Below are positions 12,064 to 25,384 of a stretch of 64,000 nucleotides of DNA, in pieces; the stretch's first letter is position 1, and the number at the start of each line of letters is the position of its first letter. Source of the stretch: Psoroptes ovis (lineage: Eukaryota; Arthropoda; Arachnida; Sarcoptiformes; Psoroptidae); NCBI GenBank assembly GCA_002943765.1, contig PQWQ01000014.1, positions 1,054,001-1,118,000 on the forward strand, given 5' to 3'. The notes beneath the pieces were generated by a model, which ran no database searches, was not told the DNA's origin, and saw only the letters and a list, made by a program, of their open reading frames with translations. A program made the position numbers and the translations under genes.

Positions 12064-12625
12064 TTTTGATTTTGAAAAGAATAATTTTATATTTCTTTGA
12101 TTATTGTTGATATTTTAAAATTAAAATAATTCATTTAAATACGGTCATTCGATGATAATAAAACGATGATGTATGTATGTTGAGAAAAACAAAACAATAT
12201 TAATCATAATTAATTGATCAATTATTATGTTGTTTCGATAAATATTTATTCGAGAACACGTTGCGCATTAAAAACAAAGTTGAATTGAATGGGTTTTGAA
12301 TGGAGAGAAATGAAGAGAAAAATTTCTGTTATTCAATTTTGAATATTTCGAAAATTCATCAATAATAATGAAAAAACCAATGTGTTGTTGTTGAATGTTG
12401 TTATTATTGTTGAAAAATCAATGATGATAATAATTTAAATATAAAATATGTTTCATTCATTGATGATCACATTTTATTTTTTCGATGTCTTCATCATCTT
12501 CTTCTTTGACTTCAGTATTAATTAATAGTATATTTTTGCTCATTTGGCCAAATAATATTAAAAAAAAATCTGAAATTAATATGAAAAAAAGAATTAATGA
12601 AATTGATATATTAACTTCAATATTA

Positions 12626-12706
12626 TCAGGTTGTCCGAAAAGTTTTTGCCGATTTCGCAATGATATTCTACGATATAATCGGCAAAAAACTTTGCGGACA
12701 ATCTAA
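12626..12706. mobile_element. mariner-like MITE, subfamily A, copy 1
   Basis: This 81-bp near-palindrome runs from TCAGGTTGTCCGAAAAG to a mismatched complement ending GGACAATCTAA, with TA on both sides (the Tc1/mariner target duplication). The inner arms carry TTTTTGCCGATT / AATCGGCAAAAA, the mark of subfamily A. It has no coding capacity. Confidence 0.85.
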
Positions 12707-13652
12707 TATTATAATCATCGAAATATATCATTATGACGATTATCAACCAAATCAACCACTATCAAAAATTGATTAAAATGATTGGTTTTTGCGAGTGATT
12801 AAGCATCAAGAAAAATATGAACAAAAAAAAAAATTTACGAATGAAATTTCGCAATGAAAACATTGAAAATTTATTTCACATTTCCAATAGCGTTCATCAG
12901 CATACAATAATAACCATAAATATTGTATTATAAAGCATTGTAAATAATTTTGTTGAATTGTTACACATTTAAAACAATTAAACATGTTTTAAATAAAAAG
13001 GGATGAAAAAACATGAATTCAATGGGTGAGATATATGAGAATAGAATGTTTGAATTGTTTTTCCCGTAGAAATTATTGTTATTATTCCATATTCATAATA
13101 ATAATGGTGAATCAATAAGGAGAAAATATGAAAATACACAAGAATAATACACGAGAATTGGAATTGAATTTAAAAATTTTTAAAAATTGAAAAAATCTAA
13201 ATTAAAAATGAATTTTTTTCTCGTCTTTTCCCACTCATTAATTCATTAAAAATTATATCATTAGATATATGGTATATATGTGCGCTTCTACCACCGATCA
13301 TTGAACAGAGAAATAATCATTATTTCGAGTATTATTTTGAATTTTCAATTTTTGGCTTCTTTGTTTAACCCTTAACATTAAGATTATCCATCAAAGATCA
13401 CAACGAATTTTTATTATTTTTTTGAAAATTTTCGAGCAGAAAAAATAAAATAAAATAAAATAAATGAGATAATTTAGAATGAAAATTTCTTAACAACAAA
13501 AAAAATATTTCTTAAATCATCGATCTCTTGGTATTTATTACTATTTATTTATTTATTCATTTACAAATCTTGTTGTTGTATTCAAAACCAAACAACAACA
13601 ACAAGATTTTCATATGGATATGGATTGAATGTGATAGCAAACACAAACACAT

Positions 13653-13670
13653 ACACACACACACACACAC
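13653..13670. repeat. (AC)n microsatellite
   Basis: An uninterrupted AC run in non-coding DNA. Shorter AC/CA runs occur nearby, at about 14406-14424 and 14826-14842. Confidence 0.9.
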
Positions 13671-13998
13671 CACTAAACCGAACTGGTATCATCATGATGA
13701 AAATAATGTGTTTTTCTCCTTATTTTTTTCTGTATCTTCCACCATCAGTCTATCTGAATTCTACGATGGCCAATGAACGCCATCGAAAAAAAAAATGGAA
13801 AAATTTCGAAATTTTTCGAATGAAATTCAAAGATCAACCAACCAAACACCAAAAGATTCAAAGACCATTAGAAGAAATATGCGGAGAGAAGAAAAAACTT
13901 GTCCACTCGCGTATGTAAGCAATTCATACTCATATATGAATCGAGTGTCGAAACACACAGGCAAAAGGCAAGCAGAAAAATAAAATAAAATCTTGTAT

Positions 13999-14079
13999 TT
14001 TGAATGTCCGAAAAGTTTTTGTCGATTTACTAAGTGAAAAAACATTTGAAAATCGGCAAAAACTTTTCGGACAACTCAA
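13999..14079. mobile_element. mariner-like MITE, subfamily A, copy 2
   Basis: The left end has decayed (TTTGAATGTCCG) but the arms CCGAAAAGTTTTTGTCGATTT and AATCGGCAAAAACTTTTCGG remain, and the right end ACAACTCAA is followed by TA. At 81 bp it has the family length. Confidence 0.8.
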
Positions 14080-15249
14080 TATTTTAAGCTTTGGAAAAAA
14101 AAATATTGGAATGAAATGCTCGTATAATATTCAAAGAGCCATTGAATCTTACATCGAATCTTCAATATTTGAATGATGATTATACGATCATCTCTCTCTC
14201 GAGCTCTCTATGAGTCTATCCATGTCTCTCTGGCTCAAAGGAAAAGTTTCATTTTCCAAAGCAATTTTTTCCTCAATTTTTCTCCTTGTATTCTCATTTA
14301 TTCATAAATATGTGTTGTGTTTGTCCATTGAAAAATGAAAAAAACAAGTCTTACACACATACAATACAAACACACACTGATAGACATTGAATACATTTGA
14401 ATTCATACACACACACACACACACATATGAATTCACAGATGATGAACAAAATTTACAAGAACAAACACCAAGCAAAAGCAACATTTATTTTTTTCTTAAA
14501 ATCAAAAAAAAAAATATGCCGCTATTTGAGACTATACTAAATAATAATAATGAATTCTCATTTCTTCATATCAAAATTGTTGTATGGTTTGGATTGTGCA
14601 TATTGTGTGTGTGTGTATTTGAATATATTTTGTTTGTTTCAAAAGTTTCTATCTTCTCTCTCGGGTTAGAGTTTATGCATATTATTAGCATGGATTCGTT
14701 GTACCATACACATATATTCCCTCAAAAAATAAAGCCAAAAATAAAAATGAATAAATAAACAAACAACCAGTCAAAAATATTCAGAGAAAACAAGCGCAAC
14801 AATGCGCAGTAATATACATAAATACACACGCACACACACACAAAAACAATAATCACAATTGGTGATAATCATTTTGGTATCAATATGTGTTTTGGTTCGT
14901 ATTTGTGAATAGACACAAACACACATGGATATGAATATGCATTCAAATATTGTACCAAGAAACTGGAAAAATTTTCATCATTATAATCAATCGTATACAC
15001 ACACAACAACATCACCAAGAAAAACATGTATTATTGTTGTGGATTACAACAATAATAAAATAATTATCGTAATTCATGTATTACACACATTAATATGGCT
15101 GGTTATTCTCGGGTTGTAATTAACGCATTCAACAATAGATAATAGCAGCAGCAGCAGCAATATCTTTGATGGCTCTTTGGTTGTTAATGTTTTAGTTGTT
15201 GAATTGAAATCAAACATTATCATCGACACTCTTTCTATTTTACTTGATT

Positions 15250-15290
15250 TATCCATCCATCCATACATACATCCATCCATCCATCCATCT
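15250..15290. repeat. (CATC)n / (CATA)n tetranucleotide repeat
   Basis: Tandem ATCC units interrupted by CATACATACAT, read directly in non-coding DNA. Confidence 0.85.
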
Positions 15291-15761
15291 ATTTATTCAT
15301 ACACAACTATTTGATTCATTCGAATCAAATCTATCCATCTATATTCATTCGTATCCTATGTAGATCTATCTGTCAATGTATCTACACACACAGCCGAAAA
15401 AAAAGAAACCAGTTTTAAGCAAATGAACAAGGGAAAAATATGAAAATATTTCGTTTCAATGCTGTTCATACAATTGAAATGTTGAACGAAATGAACGAAA
15501 AAGATAAAATTCTTTTGAATTTTTCAATTTGAAGTTTTTTGAAAACTGATAGAAGAAAAAACAAAAGAAACGAAACTAAAAAAAAAAATAAATGACCAGC
15601 AATTGTTCAATTGCTGGTGATGGGAGAAAAGCTTATCGCGCGCGCTGTTTTTGGTCAAAAAATAAATGAAGAAATGAATTCAAATGCTTGTTGGTTTCAT
15701 TTGTTTTTGCTGCTTCTGCTGTTGTTTGCTTCATAAATGTTTATTTCTTTAAAGAAAAATA

Positions 15762-15841
15762 TTAGGTTGTCCGATAAGTTCTTGCCGATTTTCTCATGAT
15801 TTCTCATGATATAATCGGCAGAAACTTTACGGACAACCTAA
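15762..15841. mobile_element. mariner-like MITE, subfamily A, copy 3
   Basis: TTAGGTTGTCCGATAAG at the left and CTTTACGGACAACCTAA at the right, 80 bp, with TA on each side. The core contains a short direct repeat (TTTCTCATGAT twice) between the arms. It is one of the best-preserved ends in the window. Confidence 0.9.
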
Positions 15842-17711
15842 TATAATTTCAAACGCGGTATTTCTCTTCATTTGAACAAATAAATAAATAAATAAACAAA
15901 ATAAATGAAAATTCAAAAAAACTGACCAGTTCACACACACATGTATAAACTGCAACCATTATTTTTTGAGAAAAAAAATAGAAATAATCACATAAACTAT
16001 TAACCATTAACCGCGCCACCAATTCACACCAACAATCATCATCGAAGAAAAAGACCAGATCATAACATTGAATAGAGACTTACACCACCAACACCACCAC
16101 TACTCCTTAAAGAAATTTTTAAAAAATCTTTGGACTTTGAACAATCATACCAAGACATCAACACCAGCAACAAACACTGAACCAACACACACAACAAAAC
16201 ACACATATTAATACAAATATGTGTATCATCACAATGATCAACAAACAAGATGAAGATCATGGCTATTTTAAAAAATTTAAATAAATAAATGTAAATGAAT
16301 CAATAATAAATGGTGAATATTTACATCATTTTATATCAGTAAAAAAAACAAAAAGAATTGAAAAGATTGATTTTTTTATTTGAAGGATAATTTATTAATC
16401 TCTATTAATAATAATATCCATGCATTTATTCATTCATTTATTTCTCTTTATTTTGATCAAAAATGATGATGATTTAAAACAACAAAGACAACATCAACAA
16501 CAACAATAGCGTCAAGCTCAAACACACAAAACACCACTAAAAAACTTGATGATCTTGATTTTCTGATTATTTTATTTTATTTCATTTCTTAGCTAAGCTA
16601 AGCTAAGTAATCAACATCAACAATAATAAAATCATTCATAAGATAACACACACAAAACAACAACCATACAACCACCATAGCAGCAGCAGCAGCAGCTAAA
16701 TTGCTGCAATAATCAAAGATAAATATTTTATTTCTTGGTTTTAAAAGAAAAAAAAATATAAAACAAGATTTACAGAATCAACACATGCATGCATACACAC
16801 AATTGCGATTGAGTACTCACATCCAAGTCAAACAACATGGAATAACTAATATAAATCAATGATAAACGTAATATACAAACACTTAGACACATGCACATTG
16901 ATAACCATTGAACAACAACAACAACAACCTGTAACCAGTAACAATTGATATTATAATATTTAGTGCAATATATTGCCATTATTATTATTCGTAAATACAT
17001 CTCTCAAATACTTATTTAAAATTAGTGTAATAATAAATAAATGAATGAATGATAATGTAAAAAAAATGAAGATAAAAATTATTGTCAAACAAGTAAATAA
17101 TAAAATAAAAGAAAAGAAATGAAAAGATAGGATTGAATTTGAGTTTTTCTTTTATTTATTCTTATTCAAAGGTTTAGAATACATCAGCAGCTCATACACA
17201 TGCAAGCAAACACATTGAAATAAAACATCCATAGTTCAGTACACTGACCTTACCTTTGGCGTTTTTTTTTCGGCAAATTTCATTTGTACATTTTTCATTA
17301 TTTTTGAAAATAATTTCTTATGTTGAAAATGTGGCTATACAAATGAATGGTTTCGAAAATTTAAGAAAAAAAAATGAAAATTAATAAAAGAAAAAAATGA
17401 TTCATTCATACATTCTAACATTCAAATGAATAAATAAATTCCTTTTCAAATAAGAAAAATTCATTGAGAAAGAATATCAAAGAATTGATTTGTAAAGAAA
17501 AGATTCTTAATGAGGAAAAATTGAATATTTTGCAAAAATGAATTATTTAAAAAAAATGAATGGGAAAATCTTACGAGAATTCATACTGAAATATTCAGGA
17601 ATTTTATCAAAAAAATGAAGAATTTCATTTGATTATTCATTGCATTTCTTGAATTCAAGGGAATAGATGAAAATATTCAGAAATTCTTCAAAAAAAAACC
17701 TTTGGATTCTC

Positions 17712-17781
17712 AGGAATTCAAATTTGGTCCAAGGAATTCAAATTTGGTCTGAGGAATTTAAATTTTGTCTAAGGAATTTTA
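17712..17781. repeat. 20-bp tandem repeat, about 3.5 copies
   Basis: Three adjoining 20-bp units beginning AGGAATTCAAATTTGGTC (17712, 17732, 17752; the third diverged) plus a partial fourth at 17772. They lie in AT-rich non-coding DNA. Confidence 0.85.
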
Positions 17782-19308
17782 TCGTAGAATTTCAAATTGA
17801 AAAAATTTATCACAAATAAAATATTTTAAATGAAATAAATAAATACAAACAAATTTATCACAATGAAAAAATATTTAAAATTTTAAAAATATGAATTCAT
17901 TAATTTTGAATTTTGAAAATCAAAAATAAATCAAAATTCAAAATTCAATATTTCAAAATTGTATTGTCATTATTATTATTATTATTGATTATTTGGCATA
18001 TGATTGTTTATTTATCACATTTGTTGTTATTGTCTTTATCTATCTACATTTATTGGCTCGTGATAAAATAAAGAAATATTTTTCAGAAAATCATTGATAA
18101 ACCTTAAGAAAAATAAATATTTTTTTGGCTTTCTTCCTTCAATAATTTTTTTTTTGGATAAAATATCAATAAATTTCCAAAATACAAAAAACTATTGATT
18201 ATTTGGTTGTCGTGTCGTTGATAATAATAATAACAGCAACAACAACAAATAACCAGAGAATTCAAGAAAATGTAGCAAAATTTATTAATCAATCGATTTG
18301 TTTTTGTGGGGTGATAACGATTGAAATCAAATGATAAAATACATAAATGATAAAATTGAAATCTATGCATTTTTGTACAGTGGTTTGAGTAACCAACAGA
18401 TACCAGCCACAACAACAGTTGATAGATTTTGGAGCCTAAAATTAAGAAGAATTGAAAGTTGGAAAGCAGCAAAACCAAAGCTAGAAAAAAACCTTAAATC
18501 AAATCTTAAATATACAAATATCCGATTTTTCTCCCAATTTTTCATTGATATGAAACCACTACTTTTAATTATCAGGAGAAAATTTTGAATTAAAACAAAT
18601 GAATTCAAATGATCAAAAACCAAAATAAATAAACAAATAAATAATTTGAATAAACGGATATACCACGCGATGTTTTTGTATGTGCATGTTTTAGCATATG
18701 TCAATCGCAGAGAAAATTTGAACGAAAATCTAAGAAAATCTTTTTAAAAAAATCAGAATCGAATTACAATTGATCAATTTACAATTGTCAAATTGCGAAT
18801 TATAATTGCAATCTCAGGGATAATCTTTGATGATTAATTAATTTTTCGGAAAAATTCATTTTTTCTAAAAATCAAATCGAAACATTTGATGATTCATTTC
18901 AATGTGATTTATGTCATTTCGAATGATGAATATCAGTCAAAATAATTATTTTTAAAAGGCTCAAACATATAAATCTTCAATTAATCACCACCGGTAACAA
19001 CAATAACAATCATTGATATCAAATTTTTTGTAATTAATTTTCATTTTTTTGATTGATGATTATGTTTACACGTTCAAAGTTGTTGCTGGTGTTGTTGTCA
19101 ATGTCTAGTCTAATTGAAATGATCATTCTGATTGATTTGTTTGAAAAATTAAAAGTTTCCATAACTCATCAACAGTAATGTTGATAGGTTATGGTTATGT
19201 TATTGCTGTTTCAATGCAATAATCTGTATCGTATCATGTGTAATTGTAAAATGTAAATTATTTGAAATAAATAAATAAAAAATATAAAAAAAATGAAATC
19301 AAAATAAT

Positions 19309-19327
19309 ACACACACACACACACACA
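19309..19327. repeat. (AC)n microsatellite
   Basis: Pure AC dinucleotide run in the gene-poor region. Confidence 0.9.
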
Positions 19328-20950
19328 AATCATCATTAACAATATTACTATGGTTAATCACTCTTCGTTGATCGTCGTTTGGTTGTTGTTGATGGCTGTT
19401 GTAATTCGAAATTGCCATCAAATATTACTCATTGTTATTATTTGAAATTATTTTGATTAATTTTGTAAATATGAAATACGTATCAAATTCATTGGAATGA
19501 ATACATTTGATGATAATAAGGACAAACGCACTGCTATTCAGATATTGCATTTAAATATTTGACAAAAGTTATTTTCGACAAAATTTTGAATCTAAAAATG
19601 CAATTTTATACGAGAATTTTGAGAAATTATCAAAAATTTTATCAAATAAAATTTCGAAAATTCCAAAATTGGAGAATTACTGATAAATTAATCCAAAAAA
19701 TGGTTATTTAAATTGCAAATTTTCGGAATCGTTTGGATTAATGATTTTCTATGTTTAATAATTATCATAGAAAAAATTAAAATCATCATAGAGAATACAT
19801 TCAATAATACATTGTTTTGTACCTTAACCAATATTTCAAGTTATTTAATCAGTTTCCGGTTAAAACATATAAATATGTATGTTTATCATTATTTTAATTC
19901 AATAATTTTAATTGAATAATTTCATTCGAATTTTTCTCTATGATTGTTTACATTATTTCAAATGATAATCATAATAATAATCAAAATTATATTTATTTTT
20001 TTCAAAGAAATTTTTGAAAATTTTTTCTACGATTTAATCGATTTAAATATCGAAATGTGAACTCATCACAAGAATTGAAATGAATTTTGAATTACTTCGT
20101 TATTTCACAATCATTTCTTCATCGAAAAAATTCAGAATCAAATATACAGAAGCGCATGCGATGATCTATCTGATCATTTATTCGAGAAAAATTTGGCTCC
20201 AAGAAAATAATCAATGAATGAATGAATGAATAAATACAAATGAAATAAATGAATAAATGATATCATCAACCGGATGGACACCCATAGAATCAATATATAT
20301 ATGGATATCACATTTTTTCGGGATATATATTCTTGGAAATATTATTATATTCCATGTATTCCTGACACTCCCCTTATGATCATTATTATTATTATTATTA
20401 TAAATATTCTTATGGAATAATTGAAAGAAATAACCAAAAACCTAAATATGACCTTATAAAAACTCTATTGGAATTTTCATCTTTAAGGCATTCATCTATT
20501 TCGATTCTGTATTTTCTTCTTGTAGTTATTTTGATCGATATAGAATTCAATTCTTATTCGCGATTATTTCACATGATTCTTCTCAATATTTTTTGCTGTT
20601 CATAGGCTACCAATATATACGACCAAATATTACGAAATATCTACGCACACACACATACATACACAGAGAATATTATTTTTCTAGATTTTATATACCCGAA
20701 AAACACTGGAGGAAACATTTGAATAATGACTGTGACTACAATGATGATGATCGAACATTCAGTTTGGTTGCTACCAATGAATGTGAATTTCAGAGTTTTA
20801 CAAATGAAATTTTCGTTTTTATGAATCTTTGGAGCTCAAAGCTCGACAAAGGTTATTCTATATTCACACACACATACATACACACACTCATCTATCGACA
20901 ATCGGGTACACAATAATCAGAATATCGGTTGGAAAATAGTCCATCGAACC

Positions 20951-20970
20951 AAAAAAAAAAAAAAAAAAAA
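20951..20970. repeat. poly-A tract (20 bases)
   Basis: Uninterrupted A run read directly. Retroposon sequence was not recognised upstream of it. Confidence 0.9.
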
Positions 20971-21084
20971 TCCCAAAAATTCAAAGCTAAAGCCCACCAA
21001 TCCAACAAACTAAGCTAAAACCCAAGCTAAACCGAAATAAACTACCCTGATATAAATACACTGAACCATATACCAGTAACAACA

Positions 21085-21104
21085 ACAGCAGCAGCAGCAG
21101 CAGC
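21085..21104. repeat. (CAG)n trinucleotide repeat
   Basis: About six CAG/AGC units in non-coding DNA. Similar short AGC runs occur at 15148-15160 and 16680-16695. Confidence 0.85.
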
Positions 21105-24100
21105 TAACCCTCACGGATTGGAATTCTTCGGAATTGAATTAGAATTTTTTTTTGTTTGTGGGAGAGAAATACAAAAAAAAAATCAATCAATAATACATAT
21201 ATCGGGGAATTTTTTTCATTTCGGTATTTCGATGTTTCATTAGAAAATACTACCATTGAAAATGCCATGAATTCAATGTAAAAATCATGAATTTCTAAGA
21301 CTAAAACCTAGAATAAATCGAAATAAATAATAGAAAATGTGTGTAGTTCATTTTCATCTTGTGTCATTCGCTTATGCTAAATCTTATAAGGTTATAGCTT
21401 GAATAATCAGCAAGCTTTTCGCTAAAAAAATCGAAATTCAAAATTATTCTTATTATTAAAGTTATGATCATTTCACATTTGATTTAAATATTTCATTTCA
21501 GAATCAATGAATAAATTCAATTCTTGATATTTTTTTGAAAGGATTTACCACCCTTGTTGTTGCTGTTTGTAGTTGATTATTCGGGTTTAATCTATTTTCA
21601 AATACCAATAATCATAATCATTTACATTTTTTTTATGGATTCTCCCTGTTTTAGTTTATTTTGCGAAAAATTCTACGAGTAATTCTTTGAATAATTCTAC
21701 CAAATAATAATTTTCTATTTTCAAAATTCTTCCAATTCAAATGGGATCGACTAGAATTTCTTTTCGATGATGATGATGATGATGATATCACTAATAATAA
21801 ATTCTTTTAAAGAGAAAAAGGTGTTAAGAATAACACACAGTGAAAAAAATTTATGATACATTTCCATTGATTCATGGATTAATTCAAGAACAGAATTTCG
21901 TATAAACTGAATCATAACAATAATAATGACTGAAGGGAATGAATTCTTTAAAAAAAAAAATTTTGACAAAATAGTCACAAAGATGACAGAAATAATAATA
22001 ACCGGCAAAAATAAAACAATGAGTCTATTTCCAATTACCAATCGAAATGTCACCTTAATAAATTGAACAACTAAATTTAGAATCACAATGTATGCTTTGC
22101 ATTGAAGTTGAACAGTATGAGAATATGAACAAGAATTGTCCAATTATTCTGTCTTGACATCGAAATATTTTAGAAATATTTTGATCATATTTTTTAATGA
22201 TTTACCTTTGAAAATTAATAACATTTTTCGAGTCCTAATAAAAATATAGACGATAAAAGTAATAATAAAATGAACGTTGACATTTATAATGATAAATCAC
22301 ATTCATTCATTTTCCCTTAAAATTTTTGGTAATCAACGAGGTACGTACGTTAAGTTCGTGGGCAAAAATTTGAAAAAATGTACATGACCCTAAGGGTTTT
22401 TATTATTTTTGAAACTTTTTTGTTTTCACAGAAAAAATTCGGGTTTTTTTTTTTGCTGGTTACTGGCTTCGCTAGCAAGGGACTAAGCAATATTAGGCTA
22501 GCCACCATCACCATATTTATCATATTCATTCAGCCATAAGGAGACATACACATTTTGAAAAAAAACCCAAAACAAAACAAAGCAAAATCTAAAAGTTGGT
22601 GCAAGTTTTTTCTGGGTACAATATGGTTTTTTCAACCATTCTTCAACAATACAACCAGAAAATAACCAAAAAACGTTTTTGAATGTCCACACAAACATAC
22701 ACACACATTGATATGAACAACACAATGTAAAAACACAAGGATCAAGGACTTTTTACAATTTTTTTTTTCGGGGGGTAAAATTGAATAAAATTTCATTTGA
22801 TTTATTCAATCCACACTAATTCATTACAGATTGGCGCGCACGATTTCACATTTATAGAAGAGTATTTCGATTATTTACGTATTCAAACATATCGATTGAT
22901 CTGGTTTCACTATTGTTTTCATCATGTTGGAAAACATGTTAATCGTTTGAATGTTTCAATGATAATCATCATAATGGAAATAATGTATTGGTCACAATAA
23001 ATCAACAATACTTACATTAAGTGTTGAATAATGTTGGTATTATTTACTATTCGATGATGATGATGATTGTCTTTGATTGATTCTGATTAAATAAAGGAAA
23101 ATTTTGTTGTTTGAGGTTATAATTTTATCATTTTTTTCCTTTTATCTTTGATTATTTCATGTCATATGGCTGAATATGTCGACAAACATCGTTATTTTGG
23201 AGTATTTAAGATGATCAAATTTGAAAAAATACGTAGATTTTCGTATGAATAAACCAACACATGCATAAACAGTGAGCATTTCTTATTTTCAACAAAAAAT
23301 AAATAAAACAATCTTTGATCAATTAATTAATTATAAGAAACTGAAAAATCGGAAGCATTTTCTTGAAATTTTTGAGCCTTGAAATAAACAAACATTAATC
23401 AAAAAAAGAAGAATCACCTGAGAATTTAAATCATTTGTTGTTGTTGTTTGTTTTGGTTTGTTGGTTTGATGTTTATGTTTTCAGGTTAAATTACTGAATC
23501 ATTGAGAGTTATAAGGGATGCAGAATTTCGAAATGCTGAAAGATGAAGAATTTCAATTTTGAAATACATGTGTGTTTTCAAACTTGATTTTTCGCTTGCT
23601 GTATTTCCGTTACAAGGTAAAAGATATTTTAAAGACAAACACCTTTGAAAACACCATTGAAAACACTGAAATAATCGAAAAAAAACAACCGCAAAAATAA
23701 AAACAATTGAATTGAAAACAAAACAAATATAAATAAATAAATGAAAATAAATATAGCATAGACACACACAAATATTAATATTATCACATTTTTTTTTTTT
23801 TTTTGAGTGTGTTTTCATATAATAATATAAATTAATAAAACAAATAAAACAAACACATGATTCGATTGTTGTTGTTTTTGATGATGATGATCATCATATC
23901 ATATCATATCATATCAAATAATAATAATAATAATAGCAATAATAAAACACAGAATTTTTTAATGAAAAACCAAAAATGATAATAATATTGATTTTATCGA
24001 TGAAATCGATCGAATATTTTGAATGAATTTATAATTCTTACATGTAAGAATCATTAAACTTTAATACAAACACAACAGCACAACATATAAGATGTTAATT

Positions 24101-25367
24101 CATTTTTATTCTTTGAATTGAATTGAATTGATTATCATCATCTTAAAGAATAATAAAAATAATCAAAGAATATATCAAAACAGAACAAAACAAAATACAC
24201 ACAAATGTTGAAGTGTTTGTGATGACCAGCAATGACTTTTTAGTGGTGCGAAAAATTGGAAAAATTCAAAGAATCATTTGATCATTGAATTTGTGGATTG
24301 TTGTTGTTATTGTTATTGTCGATGTTCGATTATCATCATGATCATCTCGAAAATTATTTGTTAGCTGGTTTTTATTTCATTTATTTATTTATATTTATTC
24401 CAATTTCTTCAAGAATATCATTATTATTATTGGAGAATTGTATTATTATTCTTATAATTCTTAAAGATCATTTTACACAAGCGCAGTCTCATTTATTATT
24501 ATTACGATCATCATCATCGATTGTCGTCGTAGTTTTTTTTAATATTTAAATTCATTTATATTTATATATTTATTCGTTGATTCTTGTGTATTCGATTCTA
24601 TACTATTCTTGTTTTATATTTGAAAAATTTCATCACAAATAACCACCATTCACGAACTAAAAGAAACAAATATATAATGTTGTTGTTTCATGTATTCGTA
24701 TGTTTTAAGTTTACTTTGGTTATTGTTTCGTTGTTGTTATATTGGTGATTATATTGAACATTGAATTTTGGTTTTAAAAATTATTTATATTGAAAATTCA
24801 GGATTGTTGATGTCGATGATGATGGTTCAAAAAAACAAAACGAAAAGAAAAAATGGAGAAATAGAAATGGATGTTTGTTGGCTGCTGCTGCTGATGATGA
24901 TGGTGATGGTCGGTCGGTTGGTTCGGTTTTTGTTGTTGGTGTATTAAAAGTTATTTGGTGGTGGTGAGTATGTGTATGTGTTGTTTGAATACATTTGAAA
25001 AACCAAATAAAATGTGTTGTTATATCAAATAGACTACCTCTGATAACACTCTTTGTTGGTTAATACTCGTTGATACTACAACAACAACAAACAAACAAAC
25101 AAACAAATCAACGAACATATATAAATATCTTTGTGCTCAAAAAATTAAAAAAATCCAAAGATACAAAAACACAAAACATAGAACACACACTCGTATCGTG
25201 TCGTATATCGTCGTCGTCGTTGTTGTTGTTGTTTCAATTGTTGTTTATCACATAGTTTATCATTTGTTAGTTGATTTGATTTGAAATACGAAGAGAAATA
25301 GTTTGAACAAAATTTGTTGGATTCAAATTTTTTTTTTTGTTAAAACACCAAAAAGTATATACAAAAT

Positions 25368-25384
25368 GTACGTACGTACGTACA
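25368..25384. repeat. (GTAC)n self-complementary repeat
   Basis: TGTACGTACGTACGTAC is a tetranucleotide repeat in which every unit is its own reverse complement, so it can extrude as a cruciform. Confidence 0.85.

Noticed and set aside
6956..12100. Many open frames on the plus strand opposite legless
   Set aside because: They are shadows: codons such as CCA, GGT, AAT and GAT repeats in legless leave the opposite strand free of stops. None has splice borders or a family signature.
12457..12706. Open frames on both strands running into the 12626 element (and similarly at 13827-14045 and 49742-49863)
   Set aside because: The shared GCPKSFCRF / NRQKLFGQP-type peptides come from translating MITE arms, not from a conserved protein.
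20593..20916. 107-residue plus-strand frame
   Set aside because: It passes through two CACACATACA repeats, which supply the His/Thr/Tyr-rich ends, and has no recognisable core.
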